Positions 62,002 to 64,000 of a DNA stretch of 64,000 bases are shown in pieces. The stretch's first letter is position 1. Each line of letters opens with the position of its first letter. The translations under genes and the position numbers were made by a program. The stretch comes from Truepera radiovictrix DSM 17093 (GTDB lineage Bacteria; Deinococcota; Deinococci; Deinococcales; Trueperaceae). The notes under the pieces are model-generated. The model worked only from the letters and a program-made list of their open reading frames with translations, was not told the origin of the DNA and did not search any database. The stretch lies in assembly GCF_000092425.1 (NCBI RefSeq), contig NC_014221.1:1679001-1743000 (forward strand), given 5' to 3'.

Positions 62002-62874
62002 TCAACAGAACCTATCGCCCCTAAGGCGCGCCAGCAGCGTTCGGCCCTGCGACTCGAACGCCACGTCGGCGTGCGCGCGCGCCCACACCACGGTTGAGAG
62101 CGCGTGGAGCGCCGCGAGGCGCGCCACAAGGGCCTCCTCGAGCGCCGTCAGGGAACGGCCATAGCCCACGAAAAAGCTCCGGGCCAAGTCGGGGCGCGCC
62201 CACCACGCCGTGCACCAGAGCTTTAGCACGTCTGTAAGCCAGAGGTCGGCTTTGGCGTGCTCGAAGTCGATGACGTAGAGCGCGCCGCCCGAAACGAGCC
62301 AGTTGCGCGGGGTAAAGTCGCCGTGGGTGGGCACGCGCGGGATCGCCGCCGCGCGCGCGAGCCCGGCGGCCTCGGCGGCTTGCGCGCGCACCCAGTCCAC
62401 CAGCTCCGCCTCCACGAGCCCGTGCGCGCGCTCGCACCACGCCTGGGCGCGCCGGCGCAGCGCCTCGGCGAGCGGCATGGGGTCGTGCTCCACCAAGGGC
62501 TGGGCGTGCAGCGCGCGCAAAAAGGCCCCGGCCTGGCGGTAGAGCGACGCCTCCTCGTCCGGCGTGAGCGCCGCGCTCTGCACGAGGGCACCGGGCCTGG
62601 CCCCCAAGAGGAGCGCGGCCGGCGCCTCGCACACGGCGATCAGCTCAGGAACCCACTTCTGAAGCCCCGGCAGGTACGCGCGGTAGGCGCGTTCCTCCTG
62701 GCGGAACTTGCGCGGCTGGTGGTAGGCTTTGAGGAACGCGCGCCGCCCGCTCGCCTCGAGCACCCACACGCTGGACTCGGCGTGGTCCCACCCGCAAAAG
62801 CGCGCCCGCAGCCCCTGGCCGAGGTGAGCAGCGGCAAACGCCTCTAAAGCGGGTGGCAAGCAACGAGCGGGCAC
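62002..62874 (-). CDS. Aminoglycoside phosphotransferase (APH)-like small-molecule kinase
   Basis: 290 residues. The kinase-like fold has an N-lobe with FLKAYHQPRKFRQEERAY (Lys for ATP), the catalytic loop VPTHGDFTPRNWLV (about residue 188, HGDxxxxN) and the metal-binding YVIDFEHAKADLWLTDV (about 208). APH-fold enzymes act on antibiotics, homoserine, choline or sugars; the substrate here cannot be told. GTG/ATG choice at 62874 is not supported by a strong ribosome site. Confidence 0.8.
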   Translation of the reverse strand: MPARCLPPALEAFAAAHLGQGLRARFCGWDHAESSVWVLEASGRRAFLKAYHQPRKFRQEERAYRAYLPGLQKWVPELIAVCEAPAALLLGARPGALVQSAALTPDEEASLYRQAGAFLRALHAQPLVEHDPMPLAEALRRRAQAWCERAHGLVEAELVDWVRAQAAEAAGLARAAAIPRVPTHGDFTPRNWLVSGGALYVIDFEHAKADLWLTDVLKLWCTAWWARPDLARSFFVGYGRSLTALEEALVARLAALHALSTVVWARAHADVAFESQGRTLLARLRGDRFC

Positions 62875-62941
62875 CCTTCCAGCTTACCCGCCGGCCGGCC
62901 CCTCGGCTGCCGTTCGCCGTCCCCCATTTGCAAGCCAGCGT

Positions 62942-62971
62942 TTGAAGCGCGCCCTGGCGCCGTGTTAGAGT
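62942..62971 (+). promoter_or_regulatory. rpsO promoter
   Basis: TTGAAG (62942-62947) and TAGAGT (62966-62971) are 18 bp apart. Transcription would start near 62978, exactly at the left arm of the leader hairpin. Confidence 0.65.
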
Positions 62972-62977
62972 AGAACG

Positions 62978-63005
62978 TTAGGTGCAGCTTAACAGCTGCA
63001 CCTAA
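62978..63005 (+). promoter_or_regulatory. Perfect 12-bp hairpin at the 5' end of the rpsO leader
   Basis: TTAGGTGCAGCT (62978-62989) and AGCTGCACCTAA (62994-63005) pair completely around TAAC. With the rest of the 94-base leader (a second stem near 63015-63045), it could form the S15 autoregulatory site known in several bacteria, or protect the mRNA 5' end. Confidence 0.6.
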
Positions 63006-63071
63006 GTACGGGGAGCGCGGTCCCCCCACCCTATCGGGGTGCGGCTGCTCTCTGCCAGAAAGAGGCTATCT

Positions 63072-63341
63072 ATGGCGTTAACGAAAGAGCGAAAAACGGA
63101 GCTTGTGAGCGAGTTCGGCGGCAGCGCGCAGAACACGGGGTCGACCGAGGTGCAGATCGCGCTCCTTACCGAGCGGATCAACAGCTTAAGCGAACACCTC
63201 AAGGTCAACCGCAAAGACCACCACAGCCGCCGCGGGCTCCTCATGATGGTCGGACGCCGCAAGCGTCTCCTTAAATACCTTGAGCAACGCGACTTCGAGG
63301 GGTACAAGGCGCTCATCGGGCGCCTCGGGCTGCGCCGCTAG
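63072..63341 (+). CDS. rpsO: 30S ribosomal protein S15
   Basis: 89 residues from the ATG at 63072 with AAAGAGG upstream; the length is standard for S15. It binds the 16S central domain junction. Conserved blocks are [23 protein letters not shown] (in parts), [23 protein letters not shown]. In many bacteria rpsO is followed by pnp, as here. A strong terminator lies between the two. Confidence 0.97.
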   Translation: MALTKERKTELVSEFGGSAQNTGSTEVQIALLTERINSLSEHLKVNRKDHHSRRGLLMMVGRRKRLLKYLEQRDFEGYKALIGRLGLRR

Positions 63342-63398
63342 GTTGCGACACCTCCGGACGCGCCACAAGCAGCCGTCTAGAGGTCGCTAGGCTGTCGT

Positions 63399-63433
63399 GG
63401 GCGAGGCCGCTGGGGTCTCGCCCCGCTTTTTTT
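63399..63433 (+). terminator. Intrinsic terminator between rpsO and pnp
   Basis: GGGCGAG (63399-63405) pairs with CTCGCCC (63417-63423), then GCTTTTTTT. It should uncouple rpsO from pnp transcription, with TATAAA (63494-63499) as a possible -10 for pnp. Confidence 0.85.
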
Positions 63434-63611
63434 CATCTCGTTCATCTCGCGCCCCACACTGGCCAACACCTGCTGCCAGGGGTTTTTAGACGCTATAAAT
63501 AAAGACGCCACAACGCGCGGCGCGTCACAGGAGCGCCCGAGGGACAAACGAGGAACTTTGCCGGACCCGCCCCGCATCACGGCTGCCGGCACAACACGAC
63601 GAGGAGACGAT

Positions 63612-64000
63612 GTGAACATCCCCACCGCCAAACGCTACAGCACCCTCTTGGGAGGGCGCGAACTCATCATCGAGACGGGCAAATACGCCAAGCTCGTCGC
63701 GGGGAGCGTCACCGTGCGCTACGGCGACACGGTGGTGCTGGTGACCGCGCACATGTCGGACACCGCCGCCGACACCGACTTTTTACCCCTCACCGTCGAG
63801 TACGAAGAGCGCCACTACGCCATCGGTAAGATCCCGGGCTCGTTTCAGCGCCGCGAGGGGCGTCCCGGGACCCAAGCGACGCTCAACGCCCGCATCACCG
63901 ACCGGCAGATCCGCCCGCTCTTCCCCAAGGGGTTGCGCAACGAGGTGCAGGTGATCATCACCGTGCTCTCGGCCGACCGCGAAAACGACCCCGCGATGAT
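63612..64000 (+). CDS. pnp: Polynucleotide phosphorylase (3' end beyond window)
   Basis: The first 129 residues are visible from a GTG with GAGGAG 5 bases upstream. The first RNase PH-like domain is clear: [20 protein letters not shown] (residues 14-33), [35 protein letters not shown] (in parts), and [28 protein letters not shown] (in parts). It degrades RNA 3' to 5' with phosphate. The bases ATGTGA, an ATG directly followed by a stop, overlap the GTG start. Confidence 0.96.
   Translation, partial: MNIPTAKRYSTLLGGRELIIETGKYAKLVAGSVTVRYGDTVVLVTAHMSDTAADTDFLPLTVEYEERHYAIGKIPGSFQRREGRPGTQATLNARITDRQIRPLFPKGLRNEVQVIITVLSADRENDPAM

Overview
The window reads as a stretch of bacterial chromosome with very high GC content. 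It has dense, mostly co-directional genes and many 4-base start/stop overlaps (ATGA or GTGA). Several features point to Deinococcota, most likely a Truepera-like organism: MraZ, FtsZ and S15 of Thermus/Deinococcus type; a PriA whose helicase motifs are lost, as described for Deinococcus radiodurans; many leaderless starts with a TANNNT box 5-7 nt before the ATG; and a large DUF2382 stress locus. The assignment is inference from gene content and motifs; no search was run. No tRNA, rRNA operon, IS element, prophage or CRISPR array was seen.

Layout. 1-4.8 kb: ABC-type FtsX-like permease (cut by the window edge), its ATPase and an MMPL/RND exporter. 4.9-8.8 kb: glycolate oxidase glcDEF. 8.8-13.3 kb (minus): a YehZYXW/OpuC-type osmoprotectant ABC importer. 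13.6-16.3 kb: enoyl-CoA hydratase, D-Ala-D-Ala ligase and an HNH nuclease with no visible start codon. 16.4-19.5 kb: a small lipoprotein, a Fluc (CrcB) fluoride-channel pair, then a fluoride riboswitch controlling a cation/proton antiporter fused to a Usp domain. 19.6-22.1 kb: metal P1B-ATPase plus ArsR/SmtB repressor with an operator palindrome inside the promoter. 22.1-27.2 kb (minus): GerMN protein, degenerate amidase, SmpB, PriA pseudohelicase. 27.2-31.3 kb: PurM, a two-component system, LuxS. 31.5-33.7 kb: stress/DUF2382 proteins. 33.8-37.8 kb: NYN-domain protein, LigA, BMP-family binding protein. 38.1-38.6 kb: RNase P RNA. 38.8-53.5 kb: the division/cell-wall cluster mraZ-rsmH-ftsL-ftsI-murF-mraY-murD-ftsW-murG-murC-murB-ftsQ-ftsA-ftsZ, without murE. 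53.5-64 kb: Nudix, RibF, rRNA methyltransferase, S9 peptidase, glycosyltransferase, sulfotransferase, YjbQ, pantothenate kinase, an APH-like kinase, rpsO and the start of pnp.

How the parts work together. The fluoride genes form a detoxification module. The P-type ATPase and ArsR protein form a metal-efflux module. The dcw cluster makes peptidoglycan precursors and the divisome, and MraZ probably represses its own promoter through four 10-bp-spaced GTGG(G/T) boxes. The less expected features are tiny ORFs that stitch gaps in tightly coupled operons (before murF and ftsA, and before the MMPL gene), enzymes that have lost their catalytic residues (PriA, amidase), heptad repeats forming a long hairpin, and a 128-bp inverted-repeat element that supplies the stop codons of two convergent genes.
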